Shown here: positions 23,301 through 32,770 of the stretch, in pieces | Layout of the letters: every line of letters begins with the position of its first letter | How positions within the stretch are numbered: the stretch's first letter is position 1 | Assembly: GCA_949775045.1 (NCBI GenBank) | Contig: OX459096.1 | Coordinates: forward strand, 30,021,475-30,085,474 | Source of the DNA: Metridium senile | Lineage: Eukaryota; Cnidaria; Anthozoa; Actiniaria; Metridiidae | Reading direction: 5' to 3' | DNA: 64,000 bases | The notes under the pieces: generated by a model | What the model saw: the letters and a program-made list of their open reading frames with translations, nothing else | The model's database searches: none | Told to the model about the DNA's origin: nothing | Translations under genes and position numbers: made by a program

Positions 23301-26300
23301 TTTTCTATTGTTTAATTAGCACTATTTAGTATTAATTAATACCACTTGTTTCACATATTATTTGCACTCTAGCAAATATCAACTAATAATAATCTGTTGT
23401 TTCTCTTGTAGTGGCAACTGCAGTTTTTCAAGGAGGGTTATTTGGATTAACTGGAATGATGCCATTCAAGTACACAGGTGCTGTCATGACAGGACAAGGC
23501 ATTGGTGGTACCTTTGCTGCTCTTGCTAACATTGTTGCCATTATGGGTAAGTCTTTGCCAAACAAAAATATATTCAAATGATATTGATAGTTATGATGAT
23601 GCCTGATGGCAATGATGACAATAATGATGATTTTTGGTTGTGTTGATATATATCGGTGATGGTCATTGATGATGGCTGTGTTGATGATGATGATGATGAT
23701 AATTTATGAAAGTGATGGTAACAGTAGTGACGATGATAGCTGCAGTGAATGCAAATATAATGATGGTTATGAGGATGATGATGATGATAATGCTGCTGTT
23801 GTTGTTGATAATGATAGTGATGATGGAAGTAAAGATAGTGTTTGTGGTAGTGCTGCTGCTGATAATAAAGTCATGACATATTGACGATGATTGTTTTATT
23901 CCAACAGCTGCAAAAAATGCTATAGACAGTGGTTTTGGTTATTTTATGTCTGCTGTTGCTCTCCTATTCCTTTGTTTGATTTTCTATATCTTGCTGCCAA
24001 CAATAGTAAGTATCTCTTTACAGCTAACTTATATTTAGAAGCGTTTAGTTTGCAAAGTTTCTAACTAACATTGCTCAGGGGCGGATTTAGGGGGAGGGCT
24101 AAGGGGCCACAGCTCCCTTTTGTTGCTCAAAAATCTTTATTAAAAAAAAACTGAGTAAAAAGATTTGGCTTTCATTATGACTGAATACAAGGTTTTGTCT
24201 CTTTTTCCTGCCACTCCTTTCCTAAATTCCTAGATCCGTCCCTGTTGAACAAAATATATAGGCAAAGATATAGATTGGAAATCATAGATCTTTTTGAACT
24301 TTTTACCTTATTATATTTTTTTCCTAGAAATATGCCAGGCATTTTTTGGGCGAGAAACAAAGGCAAGAGTTGGGTAAGTTCTTTGATATTCAAGTTTATG
24401 AAATATATATATCAGTATGAGCAGCTGTTTGGGAATTTAAAATGTTGAGTAGCAAATGAGCCAGATTGTAAAGCCCATACTGAACGAACAACAATATAGT
24501 ATATCACTCCTGCTCGTTTACTAAACTATACTTAGAATATGTTTTGGAATATGATCACACCCATGAAGAATGTTGTCAAAATTAAATATCACATGACCAT
24601 AGCAAAACAGCGTTTTATTATAAGGTTTACTATATAGTACTTATAATGCATTGTGAAATTCTAGTATAGTATTTCACTGGCGAGGTGGCAAAACAATAAA
24701 AAACAAAAGGCCTCGCCAGTGGAATGCTATATTTAGTTACTATGGGATATAGAACACTAAAATACAGTCATCTGAGTGGGTGTGATCATTTTCTAATCAA
24801 TGATTCTTGCTTTTAGTATATTAATGTTATGTTAATGTTCATATCTAGATGTTACCAATATTCAAGCGCAAACAAAACGAATAGCAAACTGGGATATTCA
24901 ACCAAATGGACAATTCCATTCCTCTCTAAGTAAGTTGGATGATAAGATTGTTAGATCAGACTTTCCATATTTTATGATTGGCCTTCATTTTAAATAATAT
25001 TGTTTATAACAATGTAAACTTGTTGTTTTTAGGTTTAGATGCAAGTGCAAAGACATATCTTGGAGCAGAGCTAGAGTCCAGAGAGGTTGGCTTTAAGAAA
25101 CCGGAAATGCCGCCATTCTTCACGATATTTAAACAGGTATGTTAGCTATGTTCCTATCTTGCGAGCAAAGGTTTTCTCTTACCCTTAAAGCGACATGGAA
25201 AGAAAACTTTGTCGACATGCACAGAAATAGCTTTTAAGAGCATTATTCCCAAAGATCGATTGTCTGTTTGTCTATGTTCTGTTTTTGATTGTTGTTCACA
25301 TGTTTCAAGAACTTGAAACTGCCAGGTCTATTGGTTATGTTATCAATGTTATTCTCCTCATCATATCACCAAAGTTCTTATCAATGTCTGTCACCATCAT
25401 ATTAGTTATTATTAATGTCCCTATAATATTTTTATGATTATTATTTATTTATTATGAAAATTGTTTTCATTGTTAACGCCATGATCATGGATATTTTTAT
25501 GTTTAGTAACATGCTTACGTGTTTATATTTCTAGATTGCACCAGCTGGTTTCTCAGTGTCGTTTGTATTCTTTGTTACACTAGCAGCTTTTCCTGCCTTA
25601 ACGTCACGTGTCAAGTCACATAATGCTGGCGATGGCTCAGAATGGACATGTAAGTCAGCTACACTGTGATATGCAGTATAAAAAAGCAAATAATTATTTT
25701 GAACACTGTGACACTTGCAAATTTGAGAAAGGTTTATTGTTATTGACCAGACAACTTGAATGACACTAACTGGAAAGTCCTGTTATTAGATATTTGATGG
25801 TTCTAGAGTATAATTATTTGCATCCATTCATGTACACCTAATTGCAAGAACGTTATCATGACTTTTGTAATTTAATGGGAAAGCATTTAATTAAGACAAA
25901 AGAAGATCACTCAAGCTGAACTCTTTCTTTTGTTAGTCCTGATATTCCTTTGTTACTAAATTACTAATGTTCTTTTTTCATATGACAACATTCTTGCAAG
26001 TAGGTGTATATATATATACATTCATTTTCTATGCAGTTCTTGTACATTTATATTTTCCTTTTTTGTCTTTTAGCAACATATTTCACACCAGTGTCATGTT
26101 TTCTACTATTTAATGTTGGTGATTTTATTGGTCGACTAACCGCATCATTAGTACAGTTTGTAAGTATACCACTTATTTGATATTTGAGTCAAAACATTTT
26201 GTATGTTTTCAGAAATCATTTATGGGAAATTTTGCATGATATTACAGCGCAACATGCAAAAGTATGACCACTTTTAATATATTCGCATACTTCTATGCAA

Positions 26301-27366
26301 TAAAATCAGACAACTTCACATCAAATGTGTCTGTTAAAAGTACAAACTCCCGTGCATAGAAGTATGCAAATACATTAAATGTGGTTATACTTTTGCGCAT
26401 CGTGCTGTAACTTTTTGTATTGGACAATGTTGTAAATTAGGTTATTTTTAGCTCAATATTGATCTAATATCAAATTTGTTATTTGTTTTCAGCCCCGTTC
26501 TGGGAGTAAGTTACTCCCAGTTCTTTGTTTCCTAAGAGTGGCATTCCTGCCATTGTTTTTCTTCTGTAATGCCCAACCACGTTCTGTTCCAGTGCTATTT
26601 GACAATGATGCTTATTACATCACTTTTATGGCCTTATTTGGTATTAGTAATGGATATCTTGGTAGTCTATGTATGATGTATGGACCACAGTAAGTGTTTC
26701 AGTAGAATGGTGTAAATAGCCATAAAATAATAAATATAAATATAAATACACAAGTGATTATAGAAATTCCACTGATTTGTCAAGAAATTCACATTATTTC
26801 TCGATAATCACCTATATTGTTTCACACGCTTTTAGTAAGGGCTGGACCATTTAACTTTTGAGGGGGCACGGGGCTGGATGATTTAGAAAAAAATTCCTGC
26901 AAGCCAACATCACCACTCAAATCTTTGCATTTCTATCAAATAAACTCTGTGCGCATGCCAGCAGGCTAAAAAATCATCTGAGCACATGCCAGCGGACCAA
27001 ATCATCCTCCTCCCCCCCCCCCCCCCTCCCTCCCCCTTGGTATTTATGCTAAAACAACTATTTATTAGTCACCTCAGGCTCGGTGAATATTGGTGTATAA
27101 TAACCTTGACTTGGTCTTGGTTATCATTCACAGAGATATATATTCACTTCAGTGAATAATTGTTAAATAAATCTAGGTAGATTGGATAAAGTGAAATATT
27201 GAAAGATTATGTGATAAGTTTCACTAAAGGTCTATTTTCTTATTGCAGGCTTGTTGAAACCAAAAATGCTGAAACAGCAGGAACAATGATGGCTTTCTTT
27301 CTCATCATTGGATTAGGGCTTGGAGCAGCATTCTCTTTTGCATTAGCTGCCTGTTTGAAATTATAG
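14256..27366 (+). CDS. ENT: Equilibrative nucleoside transporter (ENT/SLC29), two alternative first exons
   Basis: Shared exons: 20761-20842, 21697-21818, 22344-22438, 22826-22876, 23412-23546, 23908-24005, 24328-24373, 24849-24929, 25033-25136, 25535-25649, 26074-26159, 26493-26689, 27249-27366. Either 16804-16907 (477 aa) or 14256-14353 (475 aa) joins them in the same phase, each creating a Asp-Arg junction before FK. SLC29 carriers move nucleosides down their gradient through 11 membrane segments. Hallmarks: GTLLPWNMFITA in TM1; FFYVTIATVIVVN; AVFQGGLFGLTGMMPFKYTGAVMTGQ; and TM8 FNVGDFIGR with Asp361 and Arg365 (477-aa form), matching hENT1 Asp341/Arg345. The residue at the hENT1 Met33 position is Ile, as in ENT2, a site tied to dipyridamole sensitivity. 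The distal N-terminus has an acidic dileucine motif EYDRLL. All splice sites are GT/AG. Which of ENT1-4 it equals cannot be decided here. Confidence 0.92.
15883..15976 (+). mobile_element. Penelope 3'-end remnant in ENT intron
   Basis: Closely matches the last about 105 bp of the element at 3450-5151, from CACTCTGAAGATGACTTC to CATGCCTCATCTACATTA. No coding part is attached. It is preceded by T-rich DNA and followed by another T-rich stretch up to about 16260. Confidence 0.8.
16804..16907 (+). CDS. ENT: ENT proximal alternative first exon
   Basis: The ATG at 16804 follows a locally CG-rich stretch (16690-16760) and encodes 34 residues rich in Lys/Glu without a canonical [DE]xxxL[LI] signal. 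It ends ACAG|GTACGT in phase 2 and joins exon 20761 to restore Arg-Phe-Lys before TM1. Confidence 0.85.
18279..19001. mobile_element. Inverted-repeat transposon in ENT intron
   Basis: The terminal repeats begin TTAGGCCAAGTAAAAAAAAG and continue CATATGTTTATC. They are mirrored at 18968-19001. CCCGCCCG words lie just inside both ends. Non-coding. Confidence 0.75.
19085..19222. repeat. Imperfect 135-bp palindrome in ENT intron
   Basis: GGTAATTGAACT...GTGCAATTTGG, GTTCGAAATCAAAC and the GCGATT words on the left are mirrored on the right up to GTTCAATTAAC. It could fold as a long hairpin and is probably a small MITE. Confidence 0.65.
19226..20540. mobile_element. 1.3-kb element with 22-bp inverted ends in ENT intron
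   Basis: AATTATATCCATTTTGAAAT at 19227 is mirrored exactly at 20518-20539. GTGCGATTTAG-type words recur near the right end. A 103-codon frame inside (19587-19898) has no recognisable domain and is not called a gene. Confidence 0.6.
21853..22032. mobile_element. Palindromic MITE in ENT intron
   Basis: TTACTGCAGTTTTCATTTTT with CTGTGAACTCAGAC is mirrored by GTCTGAGTTCGCAGAAAGAC and ATCGCAGTAA. The inner arms GTTGTGAAATA and TATTTCACAAC also pair. Confidence 0.75.
23580..23886. repeat. GAT-rich microsatellite before ENT exon 7
   Basis: Imperfect GATGAT/GATAAT repeats over about 300 bp end just before the acceptor of the exon at 23908. Asp/Ser-rich frames through it are repeat artefacts. Confidence 0.75.
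24076..24244. mobile_element. Small inverted-repeat element, GGCGGATCTAGG family (copy 2)
   Basis: CAGGGGCGGATTTAGG at the left is mirrored by CCTAAATTCCTAGATCCGTCCCTG (interrupted) at the right. Lies in the ENT intron before exon 24328. Confidence 0.65.
24552..24789. mobile_element. Inverted-repeat MITE in ENT intron
   Basis: TGATCACACCCA (left) is mirrored by TGGGTGTGATCA (right). An inner hairpin CACTGGCGAGG / CCTCGCCAGTG lies at about 24675-24720. Confidence 0.65.
26242..26410. mobile_element. Palindromic MITE in ENT intron
   Basis: TTACAGCGCAACATGCAAAA and its continuation are mirrored by TTTTGCGCATCGTGCTGTAA. The inner arms TGCATACTTCTATGC-type words also pair. Almost the whole 169 bp can fold back. 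Confidence 0.75.
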
Positions 27367-28036
27367 AACAATTAAAATACACGAAAATGAAGTGGATATA
27401 TGGGTCCATGGAAATGTTATCAAGACTCAAGATCAAATTTTGAACAAAATGAACTTAAAAGTGAACTTGAAAATGAGAAACATTTCAACGATAAAACACT
27501 TCATTACAGTCTACAAAAACTTACAGTGTATACTGTAATGTATGTGTGTGAAAAGAAAGACTTTGGAATACCATGATTTTGAATGTAGACTACGATGCAT
27601 AGGATATTTGCACTTTTGAAGCTATCCTGCATCCTGTTAACATTATTAATTTGTGGTGGCTTTAAATAATGCTTGCTTGCTAGCTCTTGATGTCCCACTG
27701 TTTATAGGATATTACTGTTCACAAGAATCATTGACAAAGGCATATGCCCTAGATTCAAATTTATTCCCATTCGGTGTTTTATGTGCTGTGCACATTCTTT
27801 GTAAGTTGTTGTTGGTTTTCATGCAAGTTTCTCCATTAGTTAACTATATTGATTCATATTTTCCATCATATTCGTTTTGGTACTGCTGTTTTTCATGCAA
27901 ATTTACATAAGTAGTTATGATTTCCCATTAGTTTGGACAGATTTAAGCAATGCTTGGATTTTAGTATCTAATGCTTAGTTAAATTGAAATTATTTATTGT
28001 CATGAGTAAGTTGTCAAAACATGTTGTTGTTGTACC

Positions 28037-28185
28037 CAGGCGCAGATCCAGGGAGTGATCGATTAGGGTGACAGTTCACCCCCCTTCTTTTCGAAAAAAT
28101 AAATAAATAATAGAAAATTAAATAAAATTGAGACTTGCCACATAAAACAGTCGCCCCCTTTCACAAAATCCTGGTTCCGCGCCTG
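28037..28185. mobile_element. Small inverted-repeat element, GGCGGATCTAGG family (copy 3)
   Basis: CAGGCGCAGATCCAGG at the left is mirrored by CCTGGTTCCGCGCCTG at the right, with CACCCCCC and CGCCCCC tracts inside. Flanking target duplication not seen. Confidence 0.65.
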
Positions 28186-29070
28186 AACTACCCAGTAGAG
28201 GGTTTTAGTTTTGTGCTAGTTGTTCCCCTCTTGACAATGCACCCTGATATTTCTCAGACTGCATTCAATGTTTTAATTGATAGAACGTTATATATACATC
28301 AACATAGTTAAATGGGGAAAAGGTTTAATTGGTGGAAATTAAGATGTCTGAATGCATAAGGGTGGGAAAGACCTCATATCAATCATAATACATATCATAC
28401 CAAGATTAATGAAGAAATAAAAAACGAGGCAGCGTGCAGAGCATGCAGGAATTTTAAGAAGACCCAAAAAGGATTTGGAGAAGTAATACATGTAGCAGAG
28501 TGCTTATCAGCATTACTCGAGTCTTCATAAAATCCCCAAGTGCTCTATAACTTGATAGAGCTCTGCTGCTCTTTTATAAAATATTTCAGTAGTTAAATCG
28601 ACATTCCATGCTCTGTTAAATTATAGATAAAACTTCTCAGCCAATCAGAGCATGCGATTTATATCAAATATTTTATATAGAATGCTTGCACTGAAACCAT
28701 GAAAAGTTCTTATGCTGGTACTTATAATTAATATTGTGCTATAATTATTGAACTAGTGAGACATGATTAGCTTTAGGTGTGCACTAGTTCTGTTTAGTAC
28801 TACCAATGTTTTCTTCGTGGGTTTATATTGCAAGCACTCTCTCTTGGCCTTCTTAGGGCCTCAGAATACTTGAAAAGCGTACTTTTATATCTTTATTGTA
28901 CCTGTTTCTAATTTAATAAGATTTATTAATTGTTTTCAAAAAATCTGAACAAAAAATTAAACTATTTTTACAAATGTGTGGCATTTAAGTGTTGATTTCT
29001 CTCTCCCTTCTGTATTTTTCTCATACTGTAGGAGTAACAAAGGCAATCTAGAGTAATCTTTATGTAATTT

Positions 29071-29436
29071 TTAAAGTGCCTATACTGTGTGTATTTTATA
29101 GTGGTTTTAATATGCCAAAAAAGTGTTGTTTGGGCTTCCTGTGTAAAAAAATCTGAGTTTATTGATATGAGCTGGTGACAATATCGATGACGTATGTCCG
29201 GGATAGAAACTATTGAAACTTGCAAGACGCTATCCTGGACACTACGTCATTGATATTGTCACCAGCTCATATCAATAAACTCCGATTTTTTTACACAGGA
29301 AGCCCAAATAACACATATTCAAACCGCTATAAAATGCAGTTTTTATTCGCATTATTTTATTCTTCTGGAAAATTGTTATTTAGGGCCAGTACTTTTAATA
29401 GAAATAGCAAACAGCCAGGGTTTATAGGCACTTTAA
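29071..29436. mobile_element. Long palindromic MITE
   Basis: The ends TTAAAGTGCCTATA and TATAGGCACTTTAA are inverted copies. Inner arms of about 95 bp (29093-29193 and 29244-29338), including GGGCTTCCTGTGTAAAAAAA and ATTGATATGAGCTGGTGACA, are nearly perfect inverted repeats. Non-coding. Confidence 0.85.
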
Positions 29437-30317
29437 TAAAGGAGCTTGAATGGCTTATCAGTTTGATCTTTGTTGCTCCAACATGTTATAGTGAAAAACT
29501 TACAGCCCACTTGATTCACAACTCTCCTAACATACCTGCTTTCCTTCATTCCCCTTCCCTCTTTCTTCCAAGCTGGAATACAAGTTTCCGTTGGTGAGCA
29601 CAACACACTAAAAATTACTGCTACTTGTTGCTGTAATGGGTTGCTTTGTGCTTATTTCCAAATGCAAATCAAAGATTTTCACATAAACCCAATGTCACAA
29701 ATGGATTTGTTTTGTAAACCTGTGTCAGCAACTTGTCAACTAGTATGTACCAGTACGTACCAGGCTTTAGGTACTGATAGCTTGCCAGTAGAAGATACAT
29801 GAAAAAGTCCTACTCAATTTGGAAACATCTAAATACTTCTTCACCTTTTCAGAAAGGTAACACATTTAATCTGCAAATGGGAGCCGGCTTTCATCCTTTC
29901 ATTTAAATGATACTTGTAAAAAGGGCCACAAGATAAGACGACAAATTTGTATCAAACCTTAGATGTAATTGACACAGCCAGCCACTATTTTGCTCACAAC
30001 AACACAAGAAATTAACTTCAGATTTTAAAAAGCCACAAATTATTTTATTTAACAAGCCATCATAACAATGTTAAAAGGTTTACAAATTTTTAAAACTTTT
30101 CCCAATAAAAGTAATTATTCTAATAATAGGAAGAAAGAATATAACATGTAACATGTTTTTTTAAATGGAAGCAAAAGCTAGATTACAATTTTATTTTTAT
30201 TTGTTGACTAAATACTTTTAAAACAAAATGATACTTTTAGTCCCTTGCTTTGTCATGTCCTTTTTTGAATCCTTTCCAATTCAAAAGATACCAATTACTA
30301 AGCTCACTACAAAGGAA

Positions 30318-31748
30318 TTATTTCAAGTTAGGGTATTTACGAAGAGCCTTGTGTTCAACCTCATCTTGAGCAACTCTAGGATCATTTGAAGAACTTGTAG
30401 GGTTAAATCTATGTTTTTTACGGAACTCTAAATATAGTGGCGTATAGTCTGGAGAGGTCTTGGCAGTATAACCTAGTCTACGGACTGTTAATACACATCC
30501 ATCCATATCAATCTGTGGTTGTGATACAATGTTGTCAACATCAGCTTTCTTCCTGAACCTAAGAATGCCACACTGTGATCCATGATGCTTTGCCCAGCTG
30601 TCAATCAAGTGAACATGAAGTGCTTGACCAAATTGGTTGAAGAAAGTGCAAACGTCTTCTGGAGTTTTACCCAGAGGAATTCCTTCTATGAACACTTTCT
30701 TCTCTCGCGATAAAGCTCTTAGTTTTGCTGTGGAAAACATAGGCTGGACAATGACCTCCTGGCCATTTATGAAATGTTTCTTACTGTCTTTGATAATATT
30801 ATGAGCAGCATTTTCATCTTGAAAAGCTAAGAAAGCAAAGTTCTTTGCTACATCTGCATCTCGTTGGAAGACCATATCAACAGAATTCAGAGGAGCAAAC
30901 TCTTCAAAGTAGCTCTTAACATCCTCCATCGTGATATTGTCTGGCAAAAGATCAACAACAACTTTTCCAGGAACTACTCGCCTTCTCTTTGCTATGAATG
31001 TGCTGGCCTTAATGACATTCCCTAGGATACTATGAAAGGATTCTGCAAGGGCTTGCAGAGCTCCTTCTTCTGAAGAGAAAGCTACAAATCCAAAATCTTT
31101 TCTCCGATTTCCATCCAGAGGTATTGTCACTGATTCTACTTTGCCATACCGCGAGAAGTAGTCATTGATGTCTTTCTCTGTAACATCAAGAGGGATGTCT
31201 TTTATGTGGATTTTACTCTCAATTTTAGCATCATAGTCATGTTTACGGACTTCCAACCACCTTGAATCGACAAAGTGTTTTTCCTCTAAAGCCTTTTCAA
31301 GTGATTCAACAGTCTTAAACTGTACAAAAGCATAGTTATTAGGAATCATTGTCGACGTCTTGTGGAGCACTCTTATTTTCTCGATTTGTCCATACTGAGA
31401 AAAATGATCTTTCAGTCTGCTTTCTGTGGTAAGGAAATTCAGGGAGCCAGCATATAGAGTTCTGCGATTTGGATGACCCCTTTCTCCTGTTTTTTCAGCA
31501 TTTTCATTTTGAAAATCTTTGAAAGTAGAACAATTTCTTTGAGAAAAGGTCGTCAACAAATTCGGGCACGTAATCTGCACTCTACTCCCTATTTCCTTAT
31601 TTTGAATTAAAGTTTGGGGATCTTCTTTCGACAGAACATATAACCTTCGCAAAGGAGTTCGATAAATTGTCCTAGAAAGAGATCTACTAGCTTGGAGAGA
31701 ATAAAACCGACGAAAAACTTGTGCCATTATGCAACCGGTATTCGCCAT
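30318..31748 (-). CDS. Four-RRM RNA-binding protein, probably mitochondrial, intronless
   Basis: A single open exon with four RNA-recognition motifs. Numbered from the Met at 31748: RRM1 about 96-170 (LYAGSL, NNYAFVQF), RRM2 about 179-253 (IHIKDI, KDFGFVAF), RRM3 about 262-337 (VVVDLL, KNFAFLAF), RRM4 about 351-425 (VFIEGI, CGILRF). The N-terminus is Arg/Ser-rich and free of acidic residues over roughly the first 35 residues (FRRFYSLQASRSLSRTIYRT), as in a mitochondrial presequence. It probably binds mitochondrial RNA. I chose the Met at 31748 for its context (AACATGG); in-frame Mets at 31763 and 31727 are alternatives. Lack of introns contrasts with LIN52, ODF3 and ENT. Upstream (to the right) the TIR of a giant transposon begins only 55 bp from the start codon. 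I cannot name an orthologue. Confidence 0.85.
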   Translation of the reverse strand: MANTGCIMAQVFRRFYSLQASRSLSRTIYRTPLRRLYVLSKEDPQTLIQNKEIGSRVQITCPNLLTTFSQRNCSTFKDFQNENAEKTGERGHPNRRTLYAGSLNFLTTESRLKDHFSQYGQIEKIRVLHKTSTMIPNNYAFVQFKTVESLEKALEEKHFVDSRWLEVRKHDYDAKIESKIHIKDIPLDVTEKDINDYFSRYGKVESVTIPLDGNRRKDFGFVAFSSEEGALQALAESFHSILGNVIKASTFIAKRRRVVPGKVVVDLLPDNITMEDVKSYFEEFAPLNSVDMVFQRDADVAKNFAFLAFQDENAAHNIIKDSKKHFINGQEVIVQPMFSTAKLRALSREKKVFIEGIPLGKTPEDVCTFFNQFGQALHVHLIDSWAKHHGSQCGILRFRKKADVDNIVSQPQIDMDGCVLTVRRLGYTAKTSPDYTPLYLEFRKKHRFNPTSSSNDPRVAQDEVEHKALRKYPNLK

Positions 31749-31802
31749 GTTGAATTTCAGCATACCGCAGTATTAGTGGTCAGCAGAGATTGAGCATAGT
31801 AC
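31749..31802. promoter_or_regulatory. Remaining left part of a split divergent promoter
   Basis: This is the only host DNA between the RRM start codon and the transposon. The counterpart on the other side is 49946-50253. Joined, they would form about 360 bp between divergent start codons. Promoter role is inferred from position. Confidence 0.4.
31795..31802. repeat. Target-site duplication, left copy (CATAGTAC)
   Basis: Exact 8-bp direct repeat of 49938-49945, abutting the outer end of the left terminal inverted repeat. Confidence 0.9.
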
Positions 31803-31838
31803 GGTAACTACTTCGTGTATGCCTTATTATACTGTATC
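31803..31838 (+). repeat. Left terminal inverted repeat
   Basis: GGTAACTACTTCGTGTATGC and the next 16 bases, matching the reverse complement of 49902-49937 with two mismatches. Confidence 0.9.
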
Positions 31839-32410
31839 TGTATCTGTATATATATTATCTCCCAAGCTATGTATCCCAGTGTATCCCTGTGTATCCCCCG
31901 GTATCCCAGTGTATCCCCCTGTATCCCAGTGTATCCCAGTGTATCCCAGTGTATCCCAGTGTATCCCACAGCTTCCCTGTGTATCCCTGTGTATCCCAGT
32001 GTATCCCTGTGTATCCCTGTGTATCCCAGTGTATCCCCCTGTATCCCCTTGTATCCCTGTGTATCCCAGTGTATCCCTGTGTATCCCTGTGTATCCCAGT
32101 GTATCCCCCTGTATCCCCTTGTATCCTAGTGTATCCCAGTGTATCCCTGTGTATCCCTGTGTATCCCAGTGTATCCCCGTGTATCCCAGTGTATCCCCGT
32201 GTATCCCAGTGTATCCCAGTGTATCCCAGTGTATCCCAGTGTATCCCAGTGTATCCCAGTGTATCCCCGTGTATCCCTGTGTATCCCCCTGTATCCCCTT
32301 GTATCCCTGTGTATCCCAGTGTATCCCAGTGTATCCCAGTGTATCCCCCTGTATCCCAGTGTATCCCAGTGTATCCCAGTGTATCCCTGTGTATCCCTGT
32401 GTATCCTCTT

Positions 32411-32770
32411 GTATCCCAGTGTATCCCTGTGTATCCCCCGGTATCCCAGTGTATCCCCCTGTATCCCCTTGTATCCCAGTGTATCCCAGTGTATCCCAGT
32501 GTATCCCACAGCTTCCCTGTGTATCCCTGTGTATCCCAGTGTATCCCTGTGTATCCCTGTGTATCCCACTGTATCCCAGTGTATCCTCTTGTATCCCAGT
32601 GTATCCCTGTGTATCCCCCGGTATCCCAGTGTATCCCAGTGTATCCCCTTGTATCCCAGTGTATCCCAGTGTATCCCAGTGTATCCCACAGCTTCCCTGT
32701 GTATCCCTGTGTATCCCAGTGTATCCCTGTGTATCCCTGTGTATCCCATTGTATCCCCCTGTACCCCTTG
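32411..32770 (+). repeat. Higher-order repeat marked by paired CACAGCTTCCCTGTG words
   Basis: Two CACAGCTTCCCTGTG variant units 180 bp apart lie within a fixed series of units of about 360 bp. The same block recurs near 33411, 34971, 37251 and 42461 in this orientation, and near 38130 and 39690 reversed (second pair spacing about 176-180 bp). Single marker words also occur near 31966 and 48845. Confidence 0.85.

Larger units (their letters stand above)
27367..30317. other. ENT-RRM intergenic region
   Basis: Convergent 3' ends of ENT (+) and the RRM gene (-). It contains two inverted-repeat elements (28037-28185, 29071-29436) and otherwise AT-rich DNA in which I see no gene. Confidence 0.5.

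Noticed and set aside
23666..23884. Asp/Ser-rich small protein
   Set aside because: It is a translated GAT microsatellite inside an ENT intron.
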